A stretch of DNA of 64,000 bases from Brienomyrus brachyistius (Eukaryota > Chordata > Actinopteri > Osteoglossiformes > Mormyridae). Shown piece by piece: positions 21,425 through 33,191 of this stretch (its first letter is position 1; each line of letters starts with the position of its first letter). The position numbers and the translations under genes are program-made. The stretch lies in contig NW_026042997.1 in assembly GCF_023856365.1 (NCBI RefSeq), positions 1-64,000 of the forward strand, read 5' to 3'. A model generated the notes under the pieces. It saw only the letters and a list, made by a program, of their open reading frames with translations, had not been told where the DNA came from and did no database searches.

Positions 21425-21949
21425 AGCAGTTGCCTTCGTCGCCCATAGCTCCTGCGCAGCCCGAGCAGCCGCCTCCGCTGCCCCCTGCGGCCCCAGAGCC
21501 CGAGCAGCCGCCGCCTGCTTTGCCCGTAGCTCCTGAGCAGCCGCCTCCGCTGCCCCCTGCGGCCCCAGAGCCCACGCCCGAGGCGCTCCCTCCGCCTCAA
21601 ATGACTGTGCCCCCTGGGGCTCTTGTTCCTGGCCCCACTCCTGTCCCTGACCCAGTTCCAGACTTTCCTGCCCTAGTCCCCGAGGAGGTCCCGGACAGTC
21701 TGACCACCGTGTGTGCCACGCCCCCTGATTATCCACGTGTGCTTCCCTGATCGTACCCAGCTGTGTCCGATTATTTTCAATCAGTCCTGTCTATTTGAGT
21801 TCATGTCTTACTAGAGTTCAGTGTCCGTCATTGAAGTCCGTCTGCGTGAGATGTTTCCTGCACCCCGTGTTCCTAATAAATCCCCGTATCCTGCCTGCCT
21901 TGCCTGTTTCCTGCCCGTCCGCCGCTCCCGTTAAATGGCGATCGTGACA
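21425..21949 (+). mobile_element. LTR-retrotransposon piece: Pro-rich end plus 3' LTR
   Basis: A 106-codon Pro/Ala/Glu-rich frame (PEQPPPLPPAAPEP repeats) runs to about 21711, then joins LTR sequence homologous to 3006-3282 that ends GATCGTGACA at 21949. The LTR start is deleted here. The same Pro-rich block is found at 43848, again followed by this LTR, so it is the 3' end of one element family and not a host gene. Confidence 0.7.
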
Positions 21950-22339
21950 CAAGGCACACGCACATCAAGTACCAATGCAGCAAATACAGATGAACAATTT
22001 AGGAGGAATACTAGTCAAAGGAAGGAAGAAAAGCAGCCCACCCTATCTCATGGTCACGGACACAAACATCAGGGAGTGTTATGAAGAAGACATCACACTT
22101 AACACCATTGGTTTTATGCAGTGAATTACACCAGAGAGAGTTTTTACATTCTAGCTGTGTTACGTAACATTCCTCAGCCTTCAGGTTTTTTCCACACAAT
22201 GCACGACATGCAGGGGTGCCAAACAAAACAGCGGAACTGCAGTGTAGCCAATTATTTGTTTCAGTAGTTTTAAGAAAACTAGAACATAAAATGTTTGTTT
22301 TACTTAGTCCACAAAAGAGTTTTTACCTATCTTAGTGTA
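21950..22339. other. No gene recognised
   Basis: Nothing assignable. It may belong to the same retroelement as the gag-like piece that follows. Confidence 0.4.
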
Positions 22340-22568
22340 TTTTACATCACATACACTCTCGGTCCGTTGTGGAGTCCATCCCACTGTAGTTGGAGAATGC
22401 TGCCATCAGTCGCTTGGTGTAGCACTCGCAGGATTTACCAGGCTCCTGTTTAAACTGATGCATCATGCCCCAGTCCATGCGCAGGAGGACCAGTCTCTGA
22501 AGGGCTGTCGCATGGTGAGGCCTGTTCTGCCTGGGGTCCAGCAGGTCACTGGCAATGTCCTTCAACTC
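22340..22568 (-). mobile_element. gag-like fragment (right of nested LINE)
   Basis: The minus-strand frame (KDIASDLLDPRQNR, then FKQEPGKSCECYTKRL and AAFSNYSGM) resembles a capsid-type gag segment of LTR retroelements, in which a short acidic run precedes a 'F...RL..AF' helix. The identification is by pattern only. The frame is interrupted at 22568 by a LINE insertion and resumes at 25149. Confidence 0.4.
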
Positions 22569-22635
22569 ACAGTGGGCTTGCGTTCATAGTGGGGTACCGC
22601 AGGGTTCGATTTTAGGACCACTATTGTTCCTAATT

Positions 22636-24230
22636 TACAAACCAGATTCCAAAAAAGTTGGGACACTAAACAAATTGTGAATAAAAACTGAATGCAATGA
22701 TGTGGAGATGGCAAATGTCAATATTTTATTTGTAATAGAACGTAGATGACAGATCAAAAGTTTAATCCGAGTAAATGTATCATTTCAAAGGAAAAATATG
22801 TTGATTCAAAATTTCACGGTGTCAACAAATCCCAAAAAAGTTGGGACAAGTAGCAATAAGAGGCTGGAAAAAGTAAATTTGAGCATAACGAGGAGCTGGA
22901 AGACCAATTAACACTAAATAGGTCAATTGGCAACATGATTGGGTATAAAAAGAGCTTCTCAGAGTGGCAGTGTCTCTCAGAAGCCAAGATGGGTAGAGGA
23001 TCACCAATTCCCACAATGTTGCGCAGAAAGATAGTGGAGCAATATCAGAAAGGTGTTACCCAGCGAAAAATTGCAAAGACTTTGCAGTTATCATCATCAA
23101 CTGTGCACAACATCATCCGAAGAGTCAGAGAATCTGGAACAATCTCTGGGCGTAAGGATCAAGGGCGTAAAACCATACTGGATGCCCGTGATCTCCGGGC
23201 CCTTAAACGACACTGCTCCATAAACAGGAATGCTACTGTAAAGGAAATCACAGAATGGGCTCAGGAATACTTCCAGAAACCATTGTCAGTGAACACAATC
23301 CACCGTGCCATCCGCCGTTGCCAGCTGAAACTCTACAGTGCAAAGAAGAAGCCATTTCTAAGCAAGATCCACAAGCTCAGGCGTTTTCACTGGGCCAGGG
23401 ATCATTTAAAATGGAGTGTGGCAAAATAGAAGACTGTTCTGTGGTCAGACGAGTCACGATTCGAAGTTTTTGGAAATCTGGCACGCCATGTCATCCGGAC
23501 CAAAGAGGACAAGGACAACCCAAGTTGTTATCAACGCTCAGTTCAGAAGCCTGCATCTCTGATGGTATGGGGTTGCATGAGTGCGTGTGGCATGGGCAGC
23601 TTGCATGTCTGGAAAGGCACCATCAATGCAGAAAAATATATTCAGGTTCTAGAACAACATATGCTCCCATCCAGACATCATCTGTTTCAGGGAAGACCCT
23701 GCATTTTTCAACAAGATAATGCCAGACCACATTCTGTATCAATCACAACATCATGGCTGCGTAGGAGAAGGATCCGGGTACTGAAATGGCCAGTCTGCAG
23801 TCCAAATCTTTCATCTATAGAGAACATTTGGCGCATCATAAAGAGGAAGGTGCGACAAAGAAGGCCCAAGACGATTGAACAGTTAGAGGCCTGTATTAGA
23901 CAAGAATGGGAGAGCATTCCTATTTCTAAACTTGAGAAACTGGTCTCCTCGGTCCCCAGACGTCTGTTGAGTGTTGTAAGAAGAAGGGGAGATGCCACAC
24001 AGTGGTGAAAATGGCCTTGTCCCAACTTTTTTGGGATTTGTTGACACCATGAAATTTTGAATCAACATATTTTTCCCTTAAAATGATACATTTTCTCAGT
24101 TTGAACTTTTGTTCCGTGATTTATGTTCTATTCTGAATAACATATTAGAAGTTGGCATCTCCACATCATTGCATTCAGTTTTTATTCACGATTTGTATAG
24201 TGTCCCAACTTTTTTGGAATCCGGTTTGTA
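22636..24230 (+). mobile_element. Near-intact Tc1 transposon with long IR/DR ends
   Basis: The element is 22638-24228 (1591 bp) with TA duplicated at 22636-22637 and 24229-24230. Its terminal inverted repeats are about 210 bp. Each arm has two copies of a CAAAAAAGTTGGGAC motif, one at the outer end (near 22649 and 24209) and one at the inner end (near 22836 and 24016), the IR/DR layout of Sleeping-Beauty-like Tc1 elements. It is inserted in the LINE RT gene. The arms differ at several positions, so the copy is not brand new. Confidence 0.9.
22989..24008 (+). pseudogene. Tc1 transposase (DD34E) with one nonsense codon
   Basis: The frame is 340 codons long, the usual length for Tc1 transposases. 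An N-terminal HTH region (GVTQRKIAKTLQLSSSTVHN, about residues 22-41) and a second DNA-binding segment (SVNTIHRAIRRC) precede the catalytic domain. The catalytic triad is D154 (WSDESRF), D243 (FQQDNARPH) and E278 (SSIENIW), with 34 residues between the last two, the DD34E spacing. The only break I see is TAG at codon 147 (23427-23429), a few residues before D154. Otherwise the frame is open to TGA at 24006-24008. The transposase cuts and rejoins the element at TA dinucleotides in the nucleus. Confidence 0.9.
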
Positions 24231-25156
24231 CATAAATGATATGGATACCAATATATACAGTAAACTGGTGAAATTTGCAGATGACACCAAGGTGGGTGGT
24301 GTAGCAGATACTGAATTAGTGGCTCAGCAGCTACAGCGGGATCTTGATTTAATTAGTGACTGGGCCGATACCTGGCAGATGAAATTTAACGTCGATAAAT
24401 ATAAGGTACTCCATCTAGGGAGCAGAAATATAAAGTACAGGTATTTCATGGGTGTCACTGAAATAAAGGTAGCTGATCATGAGAAAGACCTTGGTGTGTA
24501 TGTTGATGCTTCCATGTCCCATTCTCGCCAGTGTGGGGAAGCAATAAAAAAGGCCAATAGGATGTTGGGGTATATCTCCAGGTGTGTGGAGTTTAAGTCA
24601 AGGGAGGTAATGCTAAGATTATACAATTCCTTGGTGAGACCTCACCTAGAATATTGTGTGCAGGTTTGGTCACCATATCTTAAAAAGGACATTGTGGCCT
24701 TAGAAAAGGTGCAGCGTAGGGCCACAAAAATGATTCCTGGTCTTAGAGGAATGTCATACGAGGAACGGTTACTTGAGCTAAATCTGTTCAGTCTCAAGCA
24801 AAGGAGATTGAGGGGGGACATGATCCAGGTATATAAGATTCTAACAGGTTTGGATGCTGTTCAACCAAATAGTTACTTCAGCATTAGTTTAAATACACGA
24901 ACTCGTGGCCATAGGTGGAAATTAGCGGGAGAACATTTCAAGCTGGATTTAAGGAAGCACTTCTTTACGCAGCGTGTAGAGTATGGAATAGTCTTCCTGA
25001 TAATGTAGTGCAAGCTGAATCCTTGGGTTCCTTTAAATCAGAGCTAGATAAGATTTTAACGACTCTGAGCTATTAGTTTAGTTCTCCCCAAGCGAGCTTG
25101 ATGGGCCGAATGGCCTCGTCTCGTTTGTATAGTTCTTATGTTCTTATGTTCAACTC

Positions 25157-25433
25157 CTTCATCTACAGTGTCAGATGAGCAAACCTTATCTCCCCCTTGA
25201 GGATTTGGACATACCAACATAGGGGCAAGAATTTCTGCTACCTCGTCCTGCTGCCTGAGTGTTTCGCCACGGCACTTCTTCACCGAGAAGGAGGTAGAGT
25301 CGGGTGCTGAATGGTTATGATCCTCGTCTGCAGGGGGGAGAGGGGAAGGGGCAGGGGAACCACTGGCTACTCCTCCCTCGGTGGCATAAGGAGGAAGCTG
25401 CTGTTTGGGCAGCAATGCTTGGGCAGGAGCCAC
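25157..25433 (-). mobile_element. gag-like fragment (left of nested LINE)
   Basis: A minus-strand open frame of 125 codons, rich in Pro/Glu and without recognised motifs, ends against the LINE insertion and lines up with the gag-like piece at 22340-22568 once the LINE and one target copy are discounted. The frames on the two sides are not identical, so at least one indel is present. Assigned by continuity only. Confidence 0.3.
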
Positions 25434-26554
25434 ACAGTTTATTTCTGGGTATCTAATTAGCGGACACCATTAGGTCCCTTCAGGGGCTCCACAGACAAAC
25501 TCATTGACAAAATAGAATTGTCACAGAAAAATTCTTTGTCACATGCTCAGTCGACATGGACTGTGTGCTATTTACATATTTTTGGCACAAACGAAATCTC
25601 ATATGCATATCGATGTATCTTTCGCACAAGTGGACCTCCATCACTTTAAAGAGGGTAAACTCTGATCAGGAAATTTACGACGTCAGAATAAACGGATTTT
25701 TTAACAGAAGTAACTGACATGCCCTAATAAGGAAATGCATACAATCAGAATACAATATCTGTGGTTTTTAACAGTGGTAACAATCTGATAATGAAAGGAA
25801 TCAGATCAACATTTCTATAGCATGTAACAGAGCTTGCTCCCCTCCAGAACTCATTGTTCCAGTAGTTATCTGAAATCATCTGCAGGAGCTATTCTTTTAT
25901 TTGTATATTAAGCATAATTATTCATGAATATTATTGATTATGTTTATTTGTTTAATGTTTTTATTTATTCGTATTTATTGTTTATAATATAATGTTATAT
26001 AGTATTGCAACACTTGAAACGAGAGGTACTTGCCTGCCTTAGTGATATTTACTATTGTCTAAGTGTATTCCCACCTGTAGGAGGCAGCAATGGTTGTTAT
26101 TAAAGGTGCTGAGATTACGCGGCTCAGGGCTGAAGGTGCAAAGTGAAACAGTCATTGACCGTATTTGCCATGTGTGATGGTGTCTGCATATCGGCCCTTT
26201 TGCGCCAAACAAACCAGTTCAAAGTACTGTGTGTTAAAATATCATATGAATAAATCCTCTCAAGAACTAAACTCAATATCGTATCCTCATCATTCAACGC
26301 GTCTGACTTTTGCACCTCTTACCACAAGGCAGTGGATTACATGGGGAAATTACAAACAAGGAGAATTTAATCTGTTTTTCCTCTACATTGTCGTTATTCA
26401 GAATATTACAGACTATGAACAAAAACGGACAATGTAAGAAAATAAAAAAATGTGTATGACAGAAAGCTAGAGTATTTTTGCAATGGTGAGCACTAGCTGG
26501 TTTATGTACTAGCTCACACTCAAGAAACAGCATAAATGCTACTCATACACAGTT
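25434..26554. other. No gene recognised
   Basis: AT-rich sequence. No coding evidence and no clear repeat. Confidence 0.5.
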
Positions 26555-26775
26555 GGGGGGCAGGGGTCAGTCCTTGTGCCTGTAATGAGGTCACCAGTTG
26601 AAACTAACCCAGCCTCAGCACGTCTGTGGGTCCTTGAGCAAGGCCCTTAACCCCCAGCTCCCTGGGCGCCCCAACAGGTAGCTGCACTTCGCGGACAACT
26701 TACTCCACAAAGAGTAAGTTGAGGGAGACATAAAAAACACAATTTCCCCACGGGGATTAATAAAGTCCATCCATC
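26555..26775 (+). repeat. tRNA-derived SINE, second family
   Basis: It shares with 8385-8585 'caaggcccttaacccccagc', 'cttcgcggacaacttactc' and the end 'cacggggattaataaagt'. Its head is weakly B-box-like. Confidence 0.65.
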
Positions 26776-27230
26776 TATGGAATATTATTTAGCACTATAT
26801 AACGCAGAATATAAGAATTACGATTTTATAAAAAGTATGCCAAATATCCATGATATAATCATTACAATGTAAACATTATAATGTAATCAACACAATGGAA
26901 CCAACTGAGTATGTATTTGCACCTTTTGTTAGTCTGAGTTTCTGTTAGCTACTTTGTTAGTCCTGAATCTATGAATATTCACATTTTTATCGCGTATATT
27001 TTATCACTATGTAAAAGGACAAATATATTATCAACCTTTTAGTGAGACAATGTGTAAACGGCTGAAACTACCAAGGTTTACTACTGAAGGAAGGGATTCA
27101 CCTGAGTTCACCAAAAGTTCATGGCTGAGTATTTTTAAAAAACCAAGTGGAGCTGCTCGCGCCACTATTATGTTCAACCGAGAGGCCAAACGGTAAAAGA
27201 AATGACTGTCAAACTTATCACCTAGGGGTA
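26776..27230. other. No gene recognised
   Basis: AT-rich; nothing assignable. Confidence 0.5.
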
Positions 27231-27725
27231 AATATAAATCTATACAAATATCACCTGCATGCACATTACTTCTTTTACAATAACCAACTCCTGATCCATA
27301 CTGTTAGTCGTGAAAAAAATAACTATTGTGTACATAGAGGCCCTGTGTAAAAAGATAACTGCCAAGGAAAAGATCAAAAACATTTATTTCAAGGATTCAA
27401 AGTTTTTATGGTCATGTACAGTGTACAGTGCAGTTCTTATTTGATTAACTTGAATGTCTTCACAGACAAGACGATTAAACAAATAAAGCAGCGCAACATT
27501 ACAGTAACTAACAACAAACAAAGCTCACGACTACTATTACAATATTCATATCATTTATTTAAATTTAATTTTACCAAGTAAATTAATTGAAAAGCAGTTA
27601 CCGCTTTACCTGCTTCTCGGGAGAAATAGCAGATATACAAACGTCATGTATGTAACTAAAATCTTAAGCCAATAAGGGCAAAGTTGTGTCGTAATGGAGG
27701 CGGATCCAGCCTGTGCAGCCTGCTA
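27231..27725 (+). repeat. Dispersed repeat, second copy at 55036-55525
   Basis: About 490 bp matches 55036-55525 in the same orientation with small indels, including 'cctgcatgcacattacttct', 'ggtcatgtacagtgtacagt' and 'gtcgtaatggaggcggatcc'. It has no long open frame. It may be a non-autonomous element or an old segmental copy. Confidence 0.85.
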
Positions 27726-28670
27726 AGAGGTGCTGCCTGATGTGTCTTGCTCTCGCGGAGTTTTGGTACCATGTGACATGGTGACGTAATGCAACGGGCG
27801 ATAAAAAATATAACCATGATGCATTGCGTCAGGACCAGAATGCATTGCTTTAAGCTAGCGCTGTATGTGGGTGCATGAAGTGGAAAGCACCCAATAATAA
27901 ACATAACATTTTTTTAAAAATGTTTTCTTCACCGGTGCAGTGAATTTAAATAAAGAGCTATGATGGTGCTGCAAATGGCTTTGCATAGTAGTTAGTAGTA
28001 GCATTAGCCGCTGTGTGCGGCATTAGCTTTCTACAGTCCTTACAGATGGTTCGTGTTTTGTCTGTCTCCCTTTCGCCATTTATATTTTCCGCCGGGCACC
28101 CGAAATGCTGACACACAAAAGATTCAAAAGTGTCTGGGGTATCTACTATAGTAATTTAGTCAGATGCCGACATATTTACAGCAGCTCATTTGCAGCGCAT
28201 TCGTGAAACGGCTTTTCGCTCCAACGAGAAATCTCGTCATGTTGTAATATCGCGAGATCTCGTGACACGCGTTTCACTCCCACTTCTTAGTAACAGTCAT
28301 GATTTGATAAAGTGACAACCTGCGTAATAATTGGTAATACATAGAGTTTGCTATTGTTCAGGCTAGCAGACTGTTATGGCTTGAGGTTAATGGTGCCTGT
28401 TACTTGTGAATTTTCACATTTGCAGGGATCTTCTGCCTCGTGAACGTGAAACGGGTAATTATGCTAAAAGAAGAAAAAAGCAGAACTGCAATGTGTGTAA
28501 GGCTGGTGCTGATTTTTCAGTCTGAACACAGTAAAATTTATACAAATTACCTGTATTCAAACTTGTATTCTTTATATAGTTTGGTTAATTACTATTTAAA
28601 AGTTTTATCTGCGCTCCATTGTATAACTTATATTGGAGACTTGTATGTACTTTTCGATTGGAAATGGTTA
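27726..28670. other. No gene recognised
   Basis: A CpG-containing stretch near 28240-28275 ('cgcgagatctcgtgacacgc') resembles repeats seen in fish genomes but cannot be assigned. Confidence 0.4.
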
Positions 28671-28830
28671 GCTGTATACAGGGGCGCCGCTAAGGGGGGG
28701 AAAGTTGGGACAATTCTAAGGGCCCACGCCCTTTAGGGGCCCCCAGAGATCTGAATGGGTGTGGTAGGGGGGCCCAACCTCATATTTTGTCATAGGGCCC
28801 AAAATTGCTAGCGGCGCCCCTGGCTGTATA
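28671..28830. mobile_element. hAT-type MITE with 8-bp target duplication
   Basis: The element 28679-28822 (144 bp) starts CAGGGGCGCCGCTA and ends TAGCGGCGCCCCTG, a perfect inverted repeat. GCTGTATA is duplicated at 28671-28678 and 28823-28830, as hAT transposition makes. The interior is GC-rich and non-coding. Confidence 0.92.
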
Positions 28831-30680
28831 TACTTTGAATATTTTTATGATTAATTTCTTTGTTTATTTAATTTGGCAACAGATCTACACTTTTAGCAGT
28901 ATTGCTGTCAATTTTTGTGAAAGTTGTTACTAAATAAAACAAAAGAAGCAGACTTGTGTAAATCCTATATTGGTCGTGTATTCTTCCTGTAGCGTAGTGA
29001 CAGCTTTTTGTACGGAAGCCGTGAACGGCTGTGCTTGCAAATATATTTTCTTCTGAATAATTAGAAGGATAAGCATATTTTGTCGCCGCCGCGAGATAGT
29101 CATGCCATACACAGCTCTGCTCGTTTTTGTACTGTAACCGTGTTACTTAATTTGCGAATCCATGAATTTAACGTTGACATTAAGTCAACATTGACATTGA
29201 CAACGTTGACATTAAGTGTTGCACCTATCTAGTGTTTTACCGTGAAGGGCATGTTATATCTTGTCTCTAAGTCGCACTATGGTCCAGGGGAATGCTATGT
29301 CATATTAGAACATGTGTCGATGATGTGGCAATATAAATATTTTAGAATACTGTCAGTTTTAGTTTCAGAAATCCATCATTTGAGAAAAAAGGCCAGTCAC
29401 GACAAATATATATGGAATATAACAACAGAGGTTAGCTGTATTTGTTTAAGTGTAAAGATGCACATAGAAACATGCATGAGCTCATCTGAGAATAAACTGA
29501 ATGCAATGAAGATTTGTGACTCCTGCTGGAAAATGCGAATAGTGGCAGGGTCTTCAAGCAGTACATTTGTCTGAGAGTCAGTTAATATTAGGAAAGGCAC
29601 CGTTTTTTTTTCAATGGCGCTAATTATCAAGAAGGAAATGGAGTACCCCAGTACCTGGTTTACGGGCACTGGAAGCTCCAGTATCAGTCAGACTTTCATG
29701 TAAGTATATGTGTGTTTAATGACTTGTGCATGTTTCATCTTTACCAGGGGCAGAGGGGAAACTCAATAAATAGCCTTCTCTCACACTTCCAGGCCTGCAG
29801 AACTGAGCATGTCCCCTGGTTTTGTGCATATGTCTGTAGGCTTTGAGTTTTTCCTATGGGGGCTTCAATTTCCTCCCAGAGTACAAATACGTGCAGATCA
29901 GTTGCATTGGGGAGTCCATACTGTGATGCTGAGTGGGTGTAGGAGGAGATTGAGAGATGAAACTCCGGATGATTTACTCCCTCGGCTAACTAACCAGAAC
30001 AGGATCGTACCAATACCAAAATGATAAGTTTATAAATGTTTTTCACTACCCTGATTCATTCAGTTATTTCTGTTTGTTAATTCCATCCCCCAAGCAAATA
30101 CATAAATAAACAAACAAATATTCAGGGGGAATGTGTCATAGGTGATAGAATCAGTGGATGAATCTAAAGAAAAAAAGTAATGATTTCTTTCTCTCCAAAA
30201 CACAATGCACAAAACTCTTAAGTTAGGTAAGACATTGAAATTTTATGACAGTAGCATGATGCAGAGGAACAACAGAAGGAAAAATCTAACTAAACCTGAG
30301 TCAACTAGGACTAATTACACTAAATTAAGTGGAACACACAAAATACCTAAAACAACTTAATAAACAAGCAAGAAATATTACATTTGATTAACTATACTGA
30401 TGCCTGAGGGAAGTTCTTGTGCATAATGCAGCAAGTATATACAGCTGCAGAGACACTACACATAGTGCAAATAAATTAAAAAGTATACAGTACACACACT
30501 GATTCCTGAAAAATCTAAATACCATGGAATACTAATGAAATACTGATGATGATGATAATAATAGAAATAATAATGAATTAGTTTAGGGTATTATGCAATT
30601 GACATGTACAATTAAAAAAGAAATTGCACCAGACATTTCCTGTGGCAAAGAAGGGTTGCTTTGTGCCACATTACTCAAGT
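28831..30680. other. No gene recognised
   Basis: Open frames at 29242-29574 (+) and 29397-29669 (-) overlap each other and show no domain or splice support. The minus frame has a faint transposase flavour that I would not call. Confidence 0.4.
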
Positions 30681-30684
30681 CAAT

Positions 30685-30905
30685 TCACTTTATTTTGTAT
30701 AGTACATTTTCATAGCCTTACATTGTCTCAAAGCACTTTACTTTGTCCCTGCCCAATTGTCCCAGTGAGCAAGATCTAGCCTGAAAAATTAGAAAGCGAC
30801 ATTGGCAAGGATAAACTCAGTCATAGTAAGAAACCTTTGGAGGAACCAGAGTGAAAGGGGGAGCCCATCCTCCACAGGGCAGAAGTCAGGTTAACAAAGT
30901 CCTGA
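30685..30905 (+). repeat. Dispersed repeat 3' half; relative at 41046-41130
   Basis: It shares 'agaaacctttggaggaacca' and 'gggggagcccatcctcc' with 41075-41120. The 5' part ('cactttattttgtatagtac') is typical of fish SINE or LINE-tail repeats. Confidence 0.6.
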
Positions 30906-31257
30906 TTTATATGGTTTATATGGTTCAATTAGTTAAGTCCGGATGTAAATACAGAATAACTGGCAGCAGGGCACACAGGAAAGACGTAAACAGGCAGGAG
31001 GGCAGGCAGGAGGGTGGCACAGGCAGGACGTAATGGGCAGGAGGGCGGGCAGGCAGGGCAGCACAGGCAGCCAGAACTGTTTTGCCACTGCAGTTTGTTT
31101 TACAATTTCATCTGCATTTGTTCCCCCAAGGTATAACAGCAGCTAATTTATGAACATGCTGCTTTTCAGAAAAGTTTAATTTCCAGGAGCATGACCAGTG
31201 CATACATTTAGTGTTGATGGTTCTTTGTAAAATGGATGTTCTGTACTTTTATTGATC

Positions 31258-31312
31258 TGTCCATCCATCCATCCATCCATCCATCCATCCATCCATCCAT
31301 CCATTCATCCAT
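31258..31312 (+). repeat. ATCC tetranucleotide microsatellite
   Basis: About twelve CCAT units. It may derive from the tail of a TGGATGGA SINE in reverse orientation. Confidence 0.9.
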
Positions 31313-31399
31313 TTTCTAACTACTTCTGATGAAGTTCCGGGTTATGAGGTATCCTGAAGCCCAGGCAATATGGGACAAACACACACATGCACACACATA

Positions 31400-31663
31400 G
31401 GGTATACCTATCCTTATGGGGCCCGCTCATTGACTTCTATTGGATAAATGCTAACGCTAACTATGACAATCTTAACCCCCACCCTGCCCTAACCATAACC
31501 ATAAGTAACCAAGCAAAATAAAAGAGGTTTTGCATTTTTAGTTTTTCCACAGCAGTCACAGATTTTTATAAAATAGAGTTTTCCTGGTTTTCAGTTTCGT
31601 GGTCCCCATAAGGGAAAAAAAAAACAGGTATTTATCACGCTATGGGGTAGGATAGGTATACCC
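31400..31663. mobile_element. MITE with 15-bp terminal inverted repeats
   Basis: GGGTATACCTATCCT at 31400-31414 is perfectly inverted at 31649-31663. Subterminal 'ttatggggcccgctcattga' and 'gtggtccccataagg' are also loosely symmetric. It is 264 bp and non-coding. No clear target duplication is seen. Confidence 0.75.
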
Positions 31664-32054
31664 GCTCGCACACACACACACAGACATGCACACAAATGGA
31701 TAGATCACCACAGTTACTATGGATGTCGATCCTGCAATAATGAGACAGAACTATCATACTTAACAGGATCATATCCCTAGTTCTACATATGCATAATTAT
31801 ATTTAAAAAAGATCCCACGCACCTAGCACATGAGATGTTTGAACTTCTGCCCTCTGGTAAACGTTACCGCAGTATGCATTGCAGAACAACCAGATTTAAT
31901 AAGAGCTTCTAACCCCAAAGCCATCAGAATACTAAATGCTAATGAACATACGTTTATGTGAAACCCTACTCTCTCTTACTCTCTGTGCACTTTATTACCA
32001 CAACTGGTATTAAGTTTACTTTTTATTTATACAGTATAGTGCAATAATATAATC

Positions 32055-32200
32055 ACGATTTGTGTGTGAGTGTGCCCTGTGATGGGCTGCCCCCCATCCT
32101 GGATTGTTCCCTGCCTCGTGCCCATTCCACATTCCGGGATAGGTTCCGGACCACCCGCGACCCAGTAGGATAAGCAGTTTGGAAAATGGATGGATGGATA
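32055..32200 (+). repeat. tRNA-derived SINE, 5'-truncated
   Basis: Only the 3' half is present ('tgatgggctgccccccatcc' through 'gtttggaaaatggatggatg'). Confidence 0.8.
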
Positions 32201-32204
32201 TAAC

Positions 32205-32415
32205 TAACATAAGACAGACATTACACCTAACAAACAATAAACACGAAATAAAGGAGTGGATACAAAAAAAATGTAATGCAATGACCAGATTTAACACCTG
32301 GATTATGTCCCCCCTTAGTCTCCTTTGCTCGAGGCTAAACAGATTCAGCTCAGCTAACCTCTCCTCATTAAACATTCCTCTAAGACCAGGAATCATTCTC
32401 CCAGCCAAGCAAGCC
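32205..32415 (-). mobile_element. CR1/jockey-like LINE scrap plus duplicated flank
   Basis: The minus strand encodes RMIPGLRGMFNEERLAELNL and EQRRLRGDIIQVLN, matching the LINE at 37263-38006. The adjoining 32205-32290 matches 36363-36465 ('ctaacataagacagacatta'), so this site shares two elements with the later 5.4-kb duplication. Confidence 0.7.
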
Positions 32416-33190
32416 TGAGTCCGGCTTCCACTCCCCCGATCCCCAGCAATGTTAACTTGGAAGGGCGTATTCTGTATGCACAACTGAGACAACCCAGGTG
32501 GAGCTCAGCTTATCGGCTGGCAAAATTGCCTTCAGGTATCACCCACCCTAGTGAGAGTCCAAGCTAGGGCCGTTCTCAGAACTCACCCTAAACGAAGTCC
32601 TGCTCAAAAGTTGTAATGACCGCCTGAGGTACCTGTCAGCCTTGCCCGTAATGAGTCAGTGGGTGTAGCCGGGCTGACACGCTTTTGGGCATCCAATTGC
32701 TGAGAACTCCCCTTCGGTTCTGACAAACTGTACGATCACAAGCAGTGACAGCAGAGCCACAGACAAGCTCAACCAACAGAGAGCGAATGGTAAGCACCCA
32801 GCACCCGAAGGGCTCAACTGATCACATCCAAACGACTTCCTGATGGGATTGTGTACGTAACTGGTTTACTGTTGTTAATAGTGGTTGAACTTCTATGCAA
32901 GTCCCCTTGTTGGGGGAGAGGGAATGAATGAAAGCATAAGGTGAAATAAAACCTAAAATAAATCAAAAAGGTTAAACGGGAATCAAACCAAATGAATTGT
33001 GTTTCTTATTCAATTGTAAACATCAATTAGTTATGCAACAATAACCTAATTGGATGTTAATGTATTGTGATCAAACTGATTTAGTCCGTGAAGTTGATTC
33101 CTGCTTTCAGGCAAGAACCTGTGTGTCCAATTATGCGTGTTGTATCACCGCAGTTGACCACCAGAGACCCAACTCAGATGTTGTTAACCT
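32416..33190. other. No gene recognised
   Basis: No domain or splice structure. Confidence 0.5.
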
Positions 33191-33191
33191 A

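Larger units (their letters stand above)
22561..25156 (+). mobile_element. CR1/jockey-like LINE, 5'-truncated, with 8-bp TSD
   Basis: The LINE sequence occupies 22569-22637 and 24231-25148. It is flanked by a perfect direct repeat, TTCAACTC, at 22561-22568 and 25149-25156. The left part encodes GVPQGSILGPLLFLIY of the RT palm. The right part continues INDMD, then the catalytic box FADDTK, then RPHLEYCVQVWSPYLKKDI, VQRRATKMIPGLRGM and RRLRGDMIQVYKIL. A single TA-flanked Tc1 element lies between the two parts. The 3' end is (TTCTTATG)-type. It is truncated upstream of the RT palm and cannot move itself. Confidence 0.85.
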
